Shown piece by piece: positions 36,958 to 45,726 of a stretch of DNA of 64,000 nt. The stretch is from Fidelibacterota bacterium. GTDB taxonomy: Bacteria; Fidelibacterota; Marinisomatia; SCGC-AAA003-L08; D37C17. Below the pieces are notes generated by a model that saw only the letters and a list, made by a program, of their open reading frames with translations, did not search any database and had not been told where the DNA came from. Position 1 is the first letter of the stretch; every line of letters starts with the position of its first letter. Made by a program: the position numbers and the translations under genes. The DNA is taken from positions 1-64,000 of the forward strand of contig SCKP01000001.1 in the NCBI GenBank assembly GCA_004124405.1, given 5' to 3'.

Positions 36958-37896
36958 TTAATTGAAATCGCGGAACATGGAACTTAAAGATGTTCCCTCT
37001 ACGATTCGTTTTATGGATTCACCAAAAATGTCTGCAACGGAAATAATTTCCAATTTATCAAACACTTGGTTTTCATTCAGTTTAATGGTATCACATACTA
37101 TCACTTTGGATATTGGTGAATTCTTCAGTTTTTTAATTGCTCCACCAGATAAAACCGGGTGAGTTGCCATAGCAATTACAGATTTCGCGCCTTCATTTAT
37201 GGCTGTTTCAGCGGCATTACACAGGGTTCCGGCAGTATCTATCATGTCATCAATAATAATGACGTCTTTATCCTTCAGGTCACCCACCAGGTTTGCAACT
37301 TCAGCCTTGTTGGGTTTGGGTCTACGCTTATCAATCAGGGCAAATCCTAAATTCAATTTTTTCGCATAGGATTGACTCATTTTAGCAGAACCAACATCCG
37401 GAGCCAACACCACACCGGACTCTTCATTCAGGCTTAACCCCTTCAATTTGTCCAATAAAACCATACGTGAATACAAATGGTCAAAAGGAACATTCGCAAA
37501 GCCTTGAATTTGTGCTGAATGCAAATCCATAGCAATAATTCTGCTCACACCCACGACTGTAATCAAATCCAGCATAAGTCGTGCGGAAATGGGTACCCGT
37601 GGGCGGTCTTTTCTATCCTGCCTGCCATAGCCAAAATAGGGAATCACTGCCACCACATTTGAAGCCGATGCTCTTCGGGCGGCATCCAGCATGAGCAGAA
37701 GCTCTAAAATATTTTCAGCCGGAGGGTTGGTAGATTGAATAATAAACACATCTTCATTGCGGATGTTTTCTTCAAACGCTACCAATAACTCTCCATCACT
37801 GAAAGTCTGAATATCTATCTTTCCCATAGGGATGCCTAGATAATCTGCGATTCCTTTGGCTAATTCAGGGTTTGATCTGCCAGTAAATACTTTCAT
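36958..37896 (-). CDS. prs: Ribose-phosphate pyrophosphokinase
   Basis: A 312-residue enzyme making PRPP from ribose 5-phosphate and ATP for nucleotide, His and Trp synthesis. Motifs: NPELAKGIADYLG, RFSDGE-type TFSDGELLVAFEEN, the flexible loop YFGYGRQDRKDRPR, a metal/ATP-binding MDLHSAQIQGF, and the PRPP loop DVIIIDDMIDTAGT. The ATG aligns with E. coli MKLFAGNATPELA, so the start is right; it lies only 5 bases after the tRNA-Gln gene, with no room for a ribosome-binding site outside the tRNA. Confidence 0.98.
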   Translation of the reverse strand: MKVFTGRSNPELAKGIADYLGIPMGKIDIQTFSDGELLVAFEENIRNEDVFIIQSTNPPAENILELLLMLDAARRASASNVVAVIPYFGYGRQDRKDRPRVPISARLMLDLITVVGVSRIIAMDLHSAQIQGFANVPFDHLYSRMVLLDKLKGLSLNEESGVVLAPDVGSAKMSQSYAKKLNLGFALIDKRRPKPNKAEVANLVGDLKDKDVIIIDDMIDTAGTLCNAAETAINEGAKSVIAMATHPVLSGGAIKKLKNSPISKVIVCDTIKLNENQVFDKLEIISVADIFGESIKRIVEGTSLSSMFRDFN

Positions 37897-37901
37897 TTCT
37901 G

Positions 37902-37972
37902 CTGGGGGATAGGGAGTCGAACCCCAATCCCATGGACCAAAACCATGTGTCCTACCATTGAACGATCCCCCA
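37902..37972 (-). tRNA. tRNA-Gln (UUG)
   Basis: A 71-base cloverleaf without encoded CCA. Acceptor stem TGGGGGA/TCCCCCA with discriminator G, D-loop ending in GGTAGGAC, anticodon stem CATGG/CCATG with loop TTTTGGT (anticodon TTG), and T-arm with GGTTCGACTCC. It lies between ispE and prs on the same strand, as in many bacteria, so it is probably cut out of a shared transcript. Confidence 0.95.
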
Positions 37973-38010
37973 AAATAAATTTAAATGGATTACGAAATAT
38001 ATAATTTGGA

Positions 38011-38871
38011 TTATAAACGAAAAACGGGAGAGGAAAGAAAGGTTTGGTATGGGGAGAAATTCCCCAATAAGGCTTCTGCCTTTTGTTGATTATCAAAGAC
38101 ACCAAACACAGTCGAGCCACTCCCCGACAGACCGGCATATAAAGCGCCTGCATTTTGCAGATTTTCTTTAATTTTTCCAATCTCTGGATATGTTTTACGG
38201 ATAACCCGTTCAAAATCGTTGTCAAATAACTCCCATTTCATTGGCTTTGAAAGGGGCGGAAATTTAGGATGGCTTTTATCAGGCTGCAAAGATTTATTTA
38301 ATGCCCCGTAAGCCCAGGGTGTTGAAATGTGAATTGGAGGTACTACCAATAAAAATGAAATTCCTTCCAAGGGAGCAAGATCTATGGGAGTTAACATGTC
38401 TCCAATACCCTCTATTAACTGCACACCCCCTTTAATAAAGAAGGGAACATCTGCTCCTAATTCTGCGCCCATTTTTTCTAATTCCTGCGGGGATAAATTG
38501 AGTTTCCAAAGTTGATTCAGGGCTTTTAATGTAGCAGCCGCATTAGAGCTGCCGCCACCCAGTCCGCCCCCTATTGGGATTCGCTTTTTTAAATGGATGG
38601 TATATTCTGTATCTACTGTCTCAGTTTTTGCACGAATTATTTTGTATGCTTTGGAAATTAAATTACTATCATCATCGGGCACTTCTGCACCTTCTACGGA
38701 AAGTTGAAATGTTGCTGACGAACTAAACCCTAATTCATCCTGTAAATCAATTTCAACAAAATAGGATTGCAGATTATGATAGCCGTCCTCGCGCTTATTC
38801 AGGACTTGCAGCCCGAGATTTATTTTAGCGCTGGAGGTGTAATGATGAGTATTGATTAGTGCAGATTTAAT
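38011..38871 (-). CDS. ispE: 4-diphosphocytidyl-2-C-methyl-D-erythritol kinase, apparent ATT start
   Basis: GHMP kinase of the MEP isoprenoid pathway. The catalytic loop KRIPIGGGLGGGSSNAAATL and the C-terminal LSGSGSTVFGVF are intact. The expected N-terminus (YTSSAKINLGLQVLNKREDG) is in the same open frame but upstream of every in-frame ATG, GTG or TTG: the first such codon is a GTG at 38682, about 63 residues too late. The nearest plausible initiators are two adjacent ATT codons at 38874 and 38871 with a weak TATGGA ahead, giving ~286 residues, the normal length. First gene of the ispE-tRNA-prs-rplY-pth-hppA cluster. A sequence error is the alternative explanation. Confidence 0.88.
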   Translation of the reverse strand: MKSALINTHHYTSSAKINLGLQVLNKREDGYHNLQSYFVEIDLQDELGFSSSATFQLSVEGAEVPDDDSNLISKAYKIIRAKTETVDTEYTIHLKKRIPIGGGLGGGSSNAAATLKALNQLWKLNLSPQELEKMGAELGADVPFFIKGGVQLIEGIGDMLTPIDLAPLEGISFLLVVPPIHISTPWAYGALNKSLQPDKSHPKFPPLSKPMKWELFDNDFERVIRKTYPEIGKIKENLQNAGALYAGLSGSGSTVFGVFDNQQKAEALLGNFSPYQTFLSSPVFRL

Positions 38872-38997
38872 AATGAATCCATAGAATACTAAGGTGGAAA
38901 AATTACGATGAGACTTTTAGTGAGGATGACAAATATTTATTTGAAATTTCGATAAAAGTATGGCATCTTGTTTTTTCTTGTTTGCGATTGGGGGAAT

Positions 38998-39027
38998 ATC
39001 CTATTTTTAAATTCAATTTTTCGTCAA
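38998..39027 (-). promoter_or_regulatory. Candidate promoter for the ispE-tRNA-prs cluster
   Basis: On the minus strand TTGACG (39022-39027) is followed after 18 bases by TAGGAT (38998-39003), in an AT-rich 200-base gap. It would give a leader of ~115 bases before ispE. Assignment is by consensus only. Confidence 0.35.
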
Positions 39028-39113
39028 TATGTATATTTTTCGTTATTATAATTTTGTAGTTTTGTTTATGAGTTTTTCTTCTTTTGCGGGAAAATTCTCA
39101 GGTAATTCGTAAT

Positions 39114-39404
39114 ATGATACCATCCAACCCTCCGGCAATTGCCAATAATAAACCTAAATTATTAGATCAAGTTATATTCACGGTTCAAACTCGTTATTAC
39201 TGCTGGTCTACTGAAAAAATGTTGCAATTGGATTTTTCAATAAATTTTATTCTATGCTTTGCTACTCACCTTTTGGAATCCGGATACGATATCAGAACCA
39301 TCCAGGAATTAATGGGTCATAAAAAACTGGAAACTACCATGATATATACCCATGTTTTACATAAAGGACCGCTTAGTGTAAAAAGTCCGGGGGATACATT
39401 ATAG
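39114..39404 (+). pseudogene. Remnant of an integron-type tyrosine recombinase
   Basis: The first ~45 residues resemble the N-terminus of integron-integrase-like XerC/IntI proteins (KPKLLDQV, then YYCWSTEK like HYSxRTEKAY). The last ~60 are the family's C-terminal end ([20 protein letters not shown], then TTMIYTHVL with the catalytic Tyr, and SVKSPGDTL). The ~220 residues in between, including the central catalytic Arg/Lys/His boxes, are missing, and the two ends are fused in frame. It cannot be an active recombinase. It lies in the gap between the ispE cluster and a secreted-protein gene, marking an old insertion site. Confidence 0.8.
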
Positions 39405-39521
39405 TCAGATTTTTAAATTCTGCATATACGGCTCAAAACCGCAGTATATCAAAAATCGGGTTGCAATATATAAAGGGTTAGCTACTTGGAAACATAAACA
39501 AATTAGAAAGGGTTCTCCATC

Positions 39522-40211
39522 ATGAAAAAAATATTGATGTTGACATATTTAGTGATAGCAATTAACTGTGTTTTGGGACAAACTACCGAAGATACTACTA
39601 AAAAAATACTTCCTCTAAATTCTAGTTTAGGTCTAGAATTAATTAATGTTAAAGCAGATGTAGTTGATCATAATGGCAAAGAAGGAATTTTAATCTCAAA
39701 AATCGAAGGGGAAATTAAAGGCGAAACTCTTGTAGTTATCCCAGAGATTAATTTTAAAGATGGTATTATCGAAATAGAATTAACAGGTGAACCCACAGCT
39801 GATGCAGATCCCCAAATGCGGGGATTTGTTGGCATTGCTTTTCGTGTTAATCCGTCAGACTATTCTAGTTATGAGTGCTTTTACCTTCGACCAAATAATG
39901 CTCGAGCCAACAATCAATTACAAAGAAACCATTCAACTCAATATATTTCTCATCCAGAGTTTCCTTGGTATAGGTTGAGACAGGAAAATCCTGGACTTTA
40001 TGAATCTTACGTTGATTTAGCACCGGGTGAGTGGATAAAAATTAAAATCGTAGTGGATGGTAAGACAGCAAAACTATATTTACACAACGCAGAACAACCC
40101 AGTCTAATTGTTAATGATCTAAAACATGAAGATTCAGAAGGTAAGATAGCTCTATGGTTGCATTCATCAACTTTAGCTCGTTATAGAAACTTAGTTGTAA
40201 CACCAAATTAG
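39522..40211 (+). CDS. Secreted protein of LamG/DUF1080-like type
   Basis: A 229-residue protein with a signal peptide (ILMLTYLVIAINCVLG, cleaved before QTTED). The body looks like a concanavalin-type beta sandwich of the DUF1080/3-keto-disaccharide hydrolase or LamG kind: FKDGIIEIELTGEPT, GFVGIAFRVNPSDYSSYECF, YLRPNNARANNQ, then GEWIKIKIVVDGKTAKLYLH and GKIALWLHSSTLARYRNLVV. It probably binds or processes glycans outside the cell. No catalytic residues can be named with confidence. It is a lone gene next to the integrase remnant, so it may be imported cargo; AAAGGG precedes the ATG. Confidence 0.72.
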   Translation: MKKILMLTYLVIAINCVLGQTTEDTTKKILPLNSSLGLELINVKADVVDHNGKEGILISKIEGEIKGETLVVIPEINFKDGIIEIELTGEPTADADPQMRGFVGIAFRVNPSDYSSYECFYLRPNNARANNQLQRNHSTQYISHPEFPWYRLRQENPGLYESYVDLAPGEWIKIKIVVDGKTAKLYLHNAEQPSLIVNDLKHEDSEGKIALWLHSSTLARYRNLVVTPN

Positions 40212-40441
40212 ATATACACTAACTAAATGCAGCTAACCCCCAATCCCCCTGACATGTAAACTTGTGAGGTAAATTTGATGAGCTGCATAGAAATAAAATA
40301 CTGAATCATTTAGAGAAATCCTTCCAACAACATACCGATTAGCAGCCATGTCGGTGACCAGACCTTTTCTATATTTATTATCTGTGAAACTCTGTGTTCA
40401 TTTGTAGTTAATTTAACTATAAGCCTCTTCCAAGATTTCAT

Positions 40442-41293
40442 ATGACCACAACCACTAAACTCTGGCGCATCATTGACCTCATTAACTGGGGCGCCGATCA
40501 TTTTACCACAAAGGGCATGGATAATGCCCGGCGGGAAATGGAATGGTTTCTCTGTGATATTCTTAAATGTGAACGTATTGATTTGTACGTTCGCTTTGAA
40601 GAAGTAATGGATGAAGGCGAACTTGAAATTTTTCGCACTATGGTGAAACGCAGAATTGCCGGCGAACCTTTTCAGCATATTATCGGTAAGGCGCCCTTTT
40701 ATGGCAGAGATTTTATCGTTAATCAAAAGGTCCTCATCCCCCGCCCAGAGACAGAGATTCTCATTGAACGAATGAAAACAAATGGAAACGTAAATTCCCT
40801 ATTAGATATTGGTACTGGCACTGGCTGTATTGCAATTACTACAGGATTAGAAAATTTGGTTGAAAATATATTTGCCACCGATATTTCTCAATCTGCCCTT
40901 GAAATTGCCACTGAAAATATGAGACTTCACAATCTAGAAAATATTCAATTTGCCCGCCACGATTTTTTATCGCAAAACTTCAAAACCAAATTTGATGTGG
41001 TAGTTTCCAATCCTCCCTACATTGCTGTAAATGAGATGAATTCCCTTCAAGCCGAAGTGCGAGATTATGACCCCCCATCAGCCCTCACAGATAATGGTGA
41101 TGGTCTATCCTTTTACCGCCGTTTTGCTGAACAATTTGAGAATCTATTAACTAGTGACGGCTATCTTCTGCTTGAGTTTGGTGGGAATGCCCAAAAAGGA
41201 GCTGTGGAATCAATCTTTCAAAATGTTGGTCTTAATACTGAATTTTTCAAAGACCTACAAAATGATTGGCGGGTGATTGAGGTGCGCAGATGA
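40442..41293 (+). CDS. prmC: Peptide chain release factor N5-glutamine methyltransferase
   Basis: A 283-residue SAM methyltransferase that modifies the GGQ glutamine of release factors. Substrate-binding N-terminal helical domain (1-~85), then FYGRDFIVNQKVLIPRPETE, SAM motif LLDIGTGTGCIAI, and the NPPY signature in VVSNPPYIAV that binds the target glutamine. All hallmarks are intact. The stop overlaps the ubiA-family start by 4 bases (ATGA). Confidence 0.96.
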   Translation: MTTTTKLWRIIDLINWGADHFTTKGMDNARREMEWFLCDILKCERIDLYVRFEEVMDEGELEIFRTMVKRRIAGEPFQHIIGKAPFYGRDFIVNQKVLIPRPETEILIERMKTNGNVNSLLDIGTGTGCIAITTGLENLVENIFATDISQSALEIATENMRLHNLENIQFARHDFLSQNFKTKFDVVVSNPPYIAVNEMNSLQAEVRDYDPPSALTDNGDGLSFYRRFAEQFENLLTSDGYLLLEFGGNAQKGAVESIFQNVGLNTEFFKDLQNDWRVIEVRR

Positions 41294-42132
41294 ATCCTCT
41301 CTTTGCCGGCATCCAAATTCTCCGACCTTTGAATATGATTTTAAGTCTGTTTGCCGTATTCATAGCTGCATGGCTGGTAAACGGTATTACCTCTTCCCTG
41401 CTTCCTTACACCGCGCTTGTGGTTCTCTGTTTCGCCGGAGCATCCAATATTCTAAATGACGTACTGGATATTCATATTGATGAGGTGAATCGGCCGGATA
41501 GAGTCCTCTCCTCAGGCAGACTTAAAGTTCGGGATGCCCTTATTATTATGAGCGTTCTGTACGCTTTGGGTATTATGGCCACAAGCTATCTGCATCCATT
41601 AGGCAGGCAGATTGCCCTTATTTTAGTATTGCCCTTACTTGTTTTATACACACCACTATTTAAACGGCTGCCATTTATTGGCAATCTGGTTGTGGGTTCA
41701 ATTTTGGGATTGGTATTTATCTTTACTGAAGGAGCAATTACTGGTCATGTGGATAAAATGTGGATACCTTTCTGTTTGGGTACTACCCTTTCTACCATTC
41801 GCGAACTGGTAAAAGATGCTGTGGATATGGATGGGGATGCTGTAGGTGATTTACAAACCTTCCCCAGAAAATTTGGCCTTGTGGCAACTCTCTGGCTGCT
41901 GCGCATACTCACCATCTGCCTCTGTCTTGGTGCGTCAATTCCCTGGTTTGAGAATTGGTATGGAAATTACTATTTCATTTTACTGATTGGGGCTGTCGCA
42001 TTGCCATCATTATACGCTGTGTTCATTCTTTTACATGAAAGCTCTGGGTCAAATGACTATGCCATAACTGCAAAAGTTTTCAAAGCAACCACAATTGGTG
42101 GAATGATGGTGATTCTATCAAGTGCTTTTTGA
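41290..42132 (+). CDS. UbiA-family prenyltransferase, DGGGP-synthase-like
   Basis: A 280-residue membrane protein with about eight or nine helices. The first Asp-rich motif, NDVLDIHIDEVNRPDR followed by VLSSG, closely follows the archaeal digeranylgeranylglyceryl phosphate synthase pattern (NDYxDxxxDxxNRPxRPIPSG). The second is KDAVDMDGDAVGDLQTFP. UbiA enzymes move a prenyl chain to an aromatic ring, heme or glyceryl phosphate; the motif favours the last but does not prove it. Translationally coupled to prmC. The converging RetSat/CrtI-like gene downstream could act on an isoprenoid product. Confidence 0.83.
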   Translation: MNPLFAGIQILRPLNMILSLFAVFIAAWLVNGITSSLLPYTALVVLCFAGASNILNDVLDIHIDEVNRPDRVLSSGRLKVRDALIIMSVLYALGIMATSYLHPLGRQIALILVLPLLVLYTPLFKRLPFIGNLVVGSILGLVFIFTEGAITGHVDKMWIPFCLGTTLSTIRELVKDAVDMDGDAVGDLQTFPRKFGLVATLWLLRILTICLCLGASIPWFENWYGNYYFILLIGAVALPSLYAVFILLHESSGSNDYAITAKVFKATTIGGMMVILSSAF

Positions 42133-42277
42133 TGATTGGGGTCAGTGGCAGAGTTACAGAGATTGAAAGTAATAAAATTATATCAATCAAACGGGTATCA
42201 TCTTGAATTCATAGACCCGTCAGATAGTTAAAATAACCAATTCCTAAGTGCCAAAATATATAGGTGTTTGATTAATA

Positions 42278-42294
42278 GCCCTATCCTTTAGGGC
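42278..42294. repeat. Short extragenic palindrome
   Basis: GCCCTA-tcctt-TAGGGC, a perfect 6-bp stem in the 224-base gap between two convergent genes. It could serve as a bidirectional terminator, but no T-tract follows on either side. It resembles a further REP-like family (core CCTTTAGG). Confidence 0.55.
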
Positions 42295-42356
42295 GGGGAT
42301 TAAATTATTTCAACCCAAAACGGGAATTACCGCCACAAATGATGGAGCAAGAAAAA

Positions 42357-43982
42357 TTAAATTATTTTTGCGCCATTTCGTGTCTTTCGTGGGTCGGAAC
42401 TACTAAACAACTCCTTCATCAAATTTTTCTTAGTGATGGCGGAAGCTGTCACCAATCCTGAAAAAAGTGCGCTGGTGACCCCAACTGTTAAGACATCCTG
42501 CCCGGTTAAATAGAGATTCTTAATTTCTGATTTAGGCTTCAGCCATTTCTGGTGAAAGCGATTAGGCGTATGGTCAATTCCATAGAGTTCTCCTTTGGGA
42601 TAGTTAGCCAAACTCTTCACGGAAAGAGGAGTGGAAAGTTCGCTGTAAGCCATGGCTTCTTTTGCCTGGGGAACATGCTCATATACTTTTTCTAATATTC
42701 GTTCACTGAGTTTTTCTTTCATTGTTTCATATTCATCTCCCCGATTTTTCCAGGGTTTGTCCTTCCAATTATCATACTCTGACCAATTGGCAACTGTTAT
42801 GGCTTCCATTGTTGCAAATCCGGGATGCTCATCTTTAAAAGCGGGATCCTTCGCCGAGGGGAAAGAAACATATACTACCGGTAATTCCTTAGTTGAATCC
42901 TGCATATAATTGGCTACATTCAGATCATGGTTATAACCGGGATAAATCCACAAATTAGTATTGCCCAGTTTCAGTTCCTCAGCAGATTTATTCAAACCAA
43001 TATAAAGACACATATAACTGCTGGTTGGTGTAATGGTTTTAAGTTGAATGGACATCTGTGAGAAAGCCTTGTTACTTCTTAGAAATTTGCCATAGGTATT
43101 CATCACTCCTGCAGAGCTGATGATGAGGGGAGCCAAAATTTCATCCCCCTTTTCTAAACGAACACCAACAGCCTTTCCTTTGTGGGTAATGATTTCATCC
43201 ACACCTGCATTTACATATAACACACCACCCATACTTTCGAGATAATCCACAGCCGTTTCGGCAATTCTGCGGGAGGTTCCAATAGGATAATTTCCGCCGT
43301 CCAAATAATGACGCACCACCATTGCATGCATGGCAAAACTACTGTCCCCTGGTGGAAGTCCATGATCGCCCCATTGGCCGCTGAGAACACCAAGAATAGT
43401 TTCATCATCGAATATATTCATAATCACTTCTCTGGTGGTTTTATCTGAATGTTTAAAGAATTTTCGGGTCATTTTATTGTAGGTGAAATTCCCCAGCCAG
43501 TTGGGCAGTGCTTTATTGGCAAAATAGGATTGACCCGATTTAACAGCCTCATCTACAACTTGAATATACTTAAGCAATTTATCTTTCGTGCCGGGAAAAT
43601 ATCCTGCCATATCCTGAATGAATTGCTCACGGGGAGCTACAAAATTGTACTGCTTATCGGGGAAAATAATTCGGTCATAATTATCCTCCATCTTATGCCA
43701 TTCCAATTTACCGTTACTTACCAGATCAAATAATTTTCGCACAGGAGAACGGGGATTATGCACCTCACCAATATAATGAATGCCCACATCCCATTCATAG
43801 TCATCCCGCTTGAAGGTATGCGTCCAGCCTCCTGCTTTAAAATGTTTTTCCAGGATGAGGACTTTTTTACCCTCTTTCGCCAATAGAATGCCAGAAGTTA
43901 ACCCGCTTATTCCTGAGCCAATGATTATTACATCATATTTATTATTGGCATATTCACTACGCCAACCAGACCATTTCTTCAA
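42357..43982 (-). CDS. RetSat/CrtISO-like FAD-dependent oxidoreductase
   Basis: A 541-residue flavoprotein of the phytoene-desaturase/retinol-saturase group (COG1233). FAD-binding GSGISGLTSGILLAKEGKKV with the acidic end EKH and AGGWTHTF, a RetSat-like YEWDVGIHYIGE, and the C-terminal FAD motif NLYLTGQDVLTVGVTSALFSG. Homologues saturate or isomerise polyenes such as carotenoids and retinol. The substrate is unknown, and no carotenoid gene is near; a membrane isoprenoid is one possibility given the UbiA neighbour. The start is TTG with AAAGGAAA before it. The C-terminus extends ~20 charged residues past the usual end. Confidence 0.85.
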   Translation of the reverse strand: MKKWSGWRSEYANNKYDVIIIGSGISGLTSGILLAKEGKKVLILEKHFKAGGWTHTFKRDDYEWDVGIHYIGEVHNPRSPVRKLFDLVSNGKLEWHKMEDNYDRIIFPDKQYNFVAPREQFIQDMAGYFPGTKDKLLKYIQVVDEAVKSGQSYFANKALPNWLGNFTYNKMTRKFFKHSDKTTREVIMNIFDDETILGVLSGQWGDHGLPPGDSSFAMHAMVVRHYLDGGNYPIGTSRRIAETAVDYLESMGGVLYVNAGVDEIITHKGKAVGVRLEKGDEILAPLIISSAGVMNTYGKFLRSNKAFSQMSIQLKTITPTSSYMCLYIGLNKSAEELKLGNTNLWIYPGYNHDLNVANYMQDSTKELPVVYVSFPSAKDPAFKDEHPGFATMEAITVANWSEYDNWKDKPWKNRGDEYETMKEKLSERILEKVYEHVPQAKEAMAYSELSTPLSVKSLANYPKGELYGIDHTPNRFHQKWLKPKSEIKNLYLTGQDVLTVGVTSALFSGLVTASAITKKNLMKELFSSSDPRKTRNGAKII

Positions 43983-44098
43983 TATAATTTCCTTTCAGTT
44001 TATATGGAAATTTAGGACAGATGGATGGGATTTAAATCAATAATTAGATTAACTTTGCCCTATGAATTTGAAATTAATCCTTCTATTTATCTTCTAAA

Positions 44099-44791
44099 AT
44101 GATTTCTGCAAATACAACCCATGTGGGATTGGTTCGAAGTGAAAATCAAGATGCCCTGGGACATATTAAAGTAGGCGACAATGATCTATTTGTTGTCTGT
44201 GATGGTGTGGGGGGGCTTCCCAATGGTGCGCTGGCCAGTAAAACTGCACTGGACTCAATCATCGCAGATTTTACTATGATGTCATCAGCAGAACCAGAAA
44301 CTCATCTTCAATCAGCCCTGCAAAAAGCTCAAAAGGCCGTCATGAAAACTAATCCGAAACCCTTGGGTACTACTGTGGTTGCCCTCTATTTAGGTGATGG
44401 TTTCGCCTACACTGCTTGGTGTGGAGATAGTCGAATTTATCATTTTCGAGATAATCTTATTCTTTGGATGTCACGAGATCATAATGTTCTGCATGATATT
44501 TTAAATAAAGGTAAATCCAGAGGTAGTATGTTTATGAATCCACAAGCGTTGAATCGTTTTTTCGGACGTGAGTTTGAAGTTAAGTCCGATTATTATTCAT
44601 TTTCTGTTGAGAGGGGAGATCATTTATTGCTCTGTTCGGATGGACTTTCTAATTTTTTAATGGAGCCGGATATTATTCAGGCTGTCACTAATAATTTCCC
44701 ACAAGATGCATCTGATATCATGGAAAGAAAACTGGTCACCGAAGAAATTGGTGCTCCTGATAATTTCACCTGGTACATCATTCAAATTTAA
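44099..44791 (+). CDS. PP2C-family protein serine/threonine phosphatase
   Basis: A 230-residue PPM phosphatase. Metal-binding residues are Asp18 in RSENQDALG and Asp35-Gly36 in VVCDGVGG; then TTVVALYLGDGFAYTAWCGDSR, LLLCSDGLSN, and the C-terminal APDNFTWYIIQI with the final Asp. The protein is slightly shorter than the ~240-250 usual for bacterial STP/PrpC enzymes. It heads a four-gene plus-strand operon with small gaps. No kinase of the PknB type is in the window. Confidence 0.92.
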   Translation: MISANTTHVGLVRSENQDALGHIKVGDNDLFVVCDGVGGLPNGALASKTALDSIIADFTMMSSAEPETHLQSALQKAQKAVMKTNPKPLGTTVVALYLGDGFAYTAWCGDSRIYHFRDNLILWMSRDHNVLHDILNKGKSRGSMFMNPQALNRFFGREFEVKSDYYSFSVERGDHLLLCSDGLSNFLMEPDIIQAVTNNFPQDASDIMERKLVTEEIGAPDNFTWYIIQI

Positions 44792-44802
44792 ATTAGAGAA
44801 TT

Positions 44803-45726
44803 ATGCTAAAAGGAACACATAGCTACGTAGAAGATCAGCGCAACGAAAAAATAATCATATATATTAACGGCGAATTTTTTTCCCGAAATGAAGCCAAAAT
44901 ATCTGTCTTTGACAGCGGTTTTTTATTGGGGGATGGTGTTTGGGAAGGTCTTCGATTACATAATGGTAAGCTTTGTTTTATTGAAGAGCATATTGAGCGC
45001 TTATATCATGGGGCCGGAAAGTTGAAAATAGAAATTGGAAGGTCTGAAGGTGAGTTGATCAACCTTTTATTTGAAACTCTGAAAGTAAATAAAATGCATA
45101 CTGATATCCATATTCGTCTCATTGTTTCCCGGGGACTAAAGCGGACTCCCTACCAACACCCCAATGCCAATGTGGGTGGAGCTTCCATTGTTATTATTCC
45201 CGAATATAAAAAGGCAGATGCAACCCTGTTAAGTGAAGGCATTCGCCTATGTTTGGTGGAAACGATTAGAGGAAGTCAAAACTCCCAAGACCCCCGCCTG
45301 AATACCCTTAGTAAACTCAACTGTATATTCGGCTGTCTGGAAGCAGACGAAAAGGGTTTTGATGAGGGCATTATGCTGGATATAAACGGTTTCGTCTCCA
45401 CCTGTAATTCCACCAATTTTTTCATTGTTAAAAAGGGAGAAGTGTGGACCTCCACCGGAGAATTTTGTCTGCCGGGGATTACCAGAGGCAATATAATCAT
45501 TCTCTGTCAAGAAAATAATATCCCGGTCTTTGAAAAAGATTTCATAATGGAAGATGTCTATTCTGCAGATGAAGTCTTTGTTACGGGAACTTTCGCCGGT
45601 GTGATTCCAGCAGTAGTCATTGATGATACTACTATTGGTCGTGGAAATTGTGGCGAATTAACTGAAAAATTATACCATCTTTATAAGTCAAAAATTACCG
45701 CCCTGTACCCGGGAGAACAAAATTGA
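44803..45726 (+). CDS. Class IV PLP aminotransferase (BCAT/D-amino-acid type)
   Basis: A 307-residue fold-type IV enzyme. Motifs: VFDSGFLLGDGVWEGLRLHN near the N-terminus, HIERLYHGAGKL, the PLP lysine Lys171 (LSKLNCIFG), EADEKGFDEGIMLDINGFVS and LPGITRGNI. It may act on branched-chain or D-amino acids or 4-amino-4-deoxychorismate; the sequence alone does not decide. The sulfotransferase-like gene begins inside its stop (TTGA overlap), so the two products probably work together. Confidence 0.88.
   Translation: MLKGTHSYVEDQRNEKIIIYINGEFFSRNEAKISVFDSGFLLGDGVWEGLRLHNGKLCFIEEHIERLYHGAGKLKIEIGRSEGELINLLFETLKVNKMHTDIHIRLIVSRGLKRTPYQHPNANVGGASIVIIPEYKKADATLLSEGIRLCLVETIRGSQNSQDPRLNTLSKLNCIFGCLEADEKGFDEGIMLDINGFVSTCNSTNFFIVKKGEVWTSTGEFCLPGITRGNIIILCQENNIPVFEKDFIMEDVYSADEVFVTGTFAGVIPAVVIDDTTIGRGNCGELTEKLYHLYKSKITALYPGEQN

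Noticed and set aside
37893-38225. Minus-strand frame covering the tRNA-Gln gene and the end of ispE
   Set aside because: It reads through the tRNA in a frame with no homology; the tRNA and ispE account for the sequence.
39475-40239. Inverted GGGTTAGCT/AGCTAACCC boxes flanking the secreted-protein gene, considered as cassette attC ends
   Set aside because: They are 9 bases only, in inverted rather than direct order, and deviate from the GTTRRRY/RYYYAAC core. Given the search space, chance is a fair explanation.
40310-40726. Minus-strand frame upstream of and inside prmC
   Set aside because: Overlaps the certain prmC N-terminus and shows no family features.
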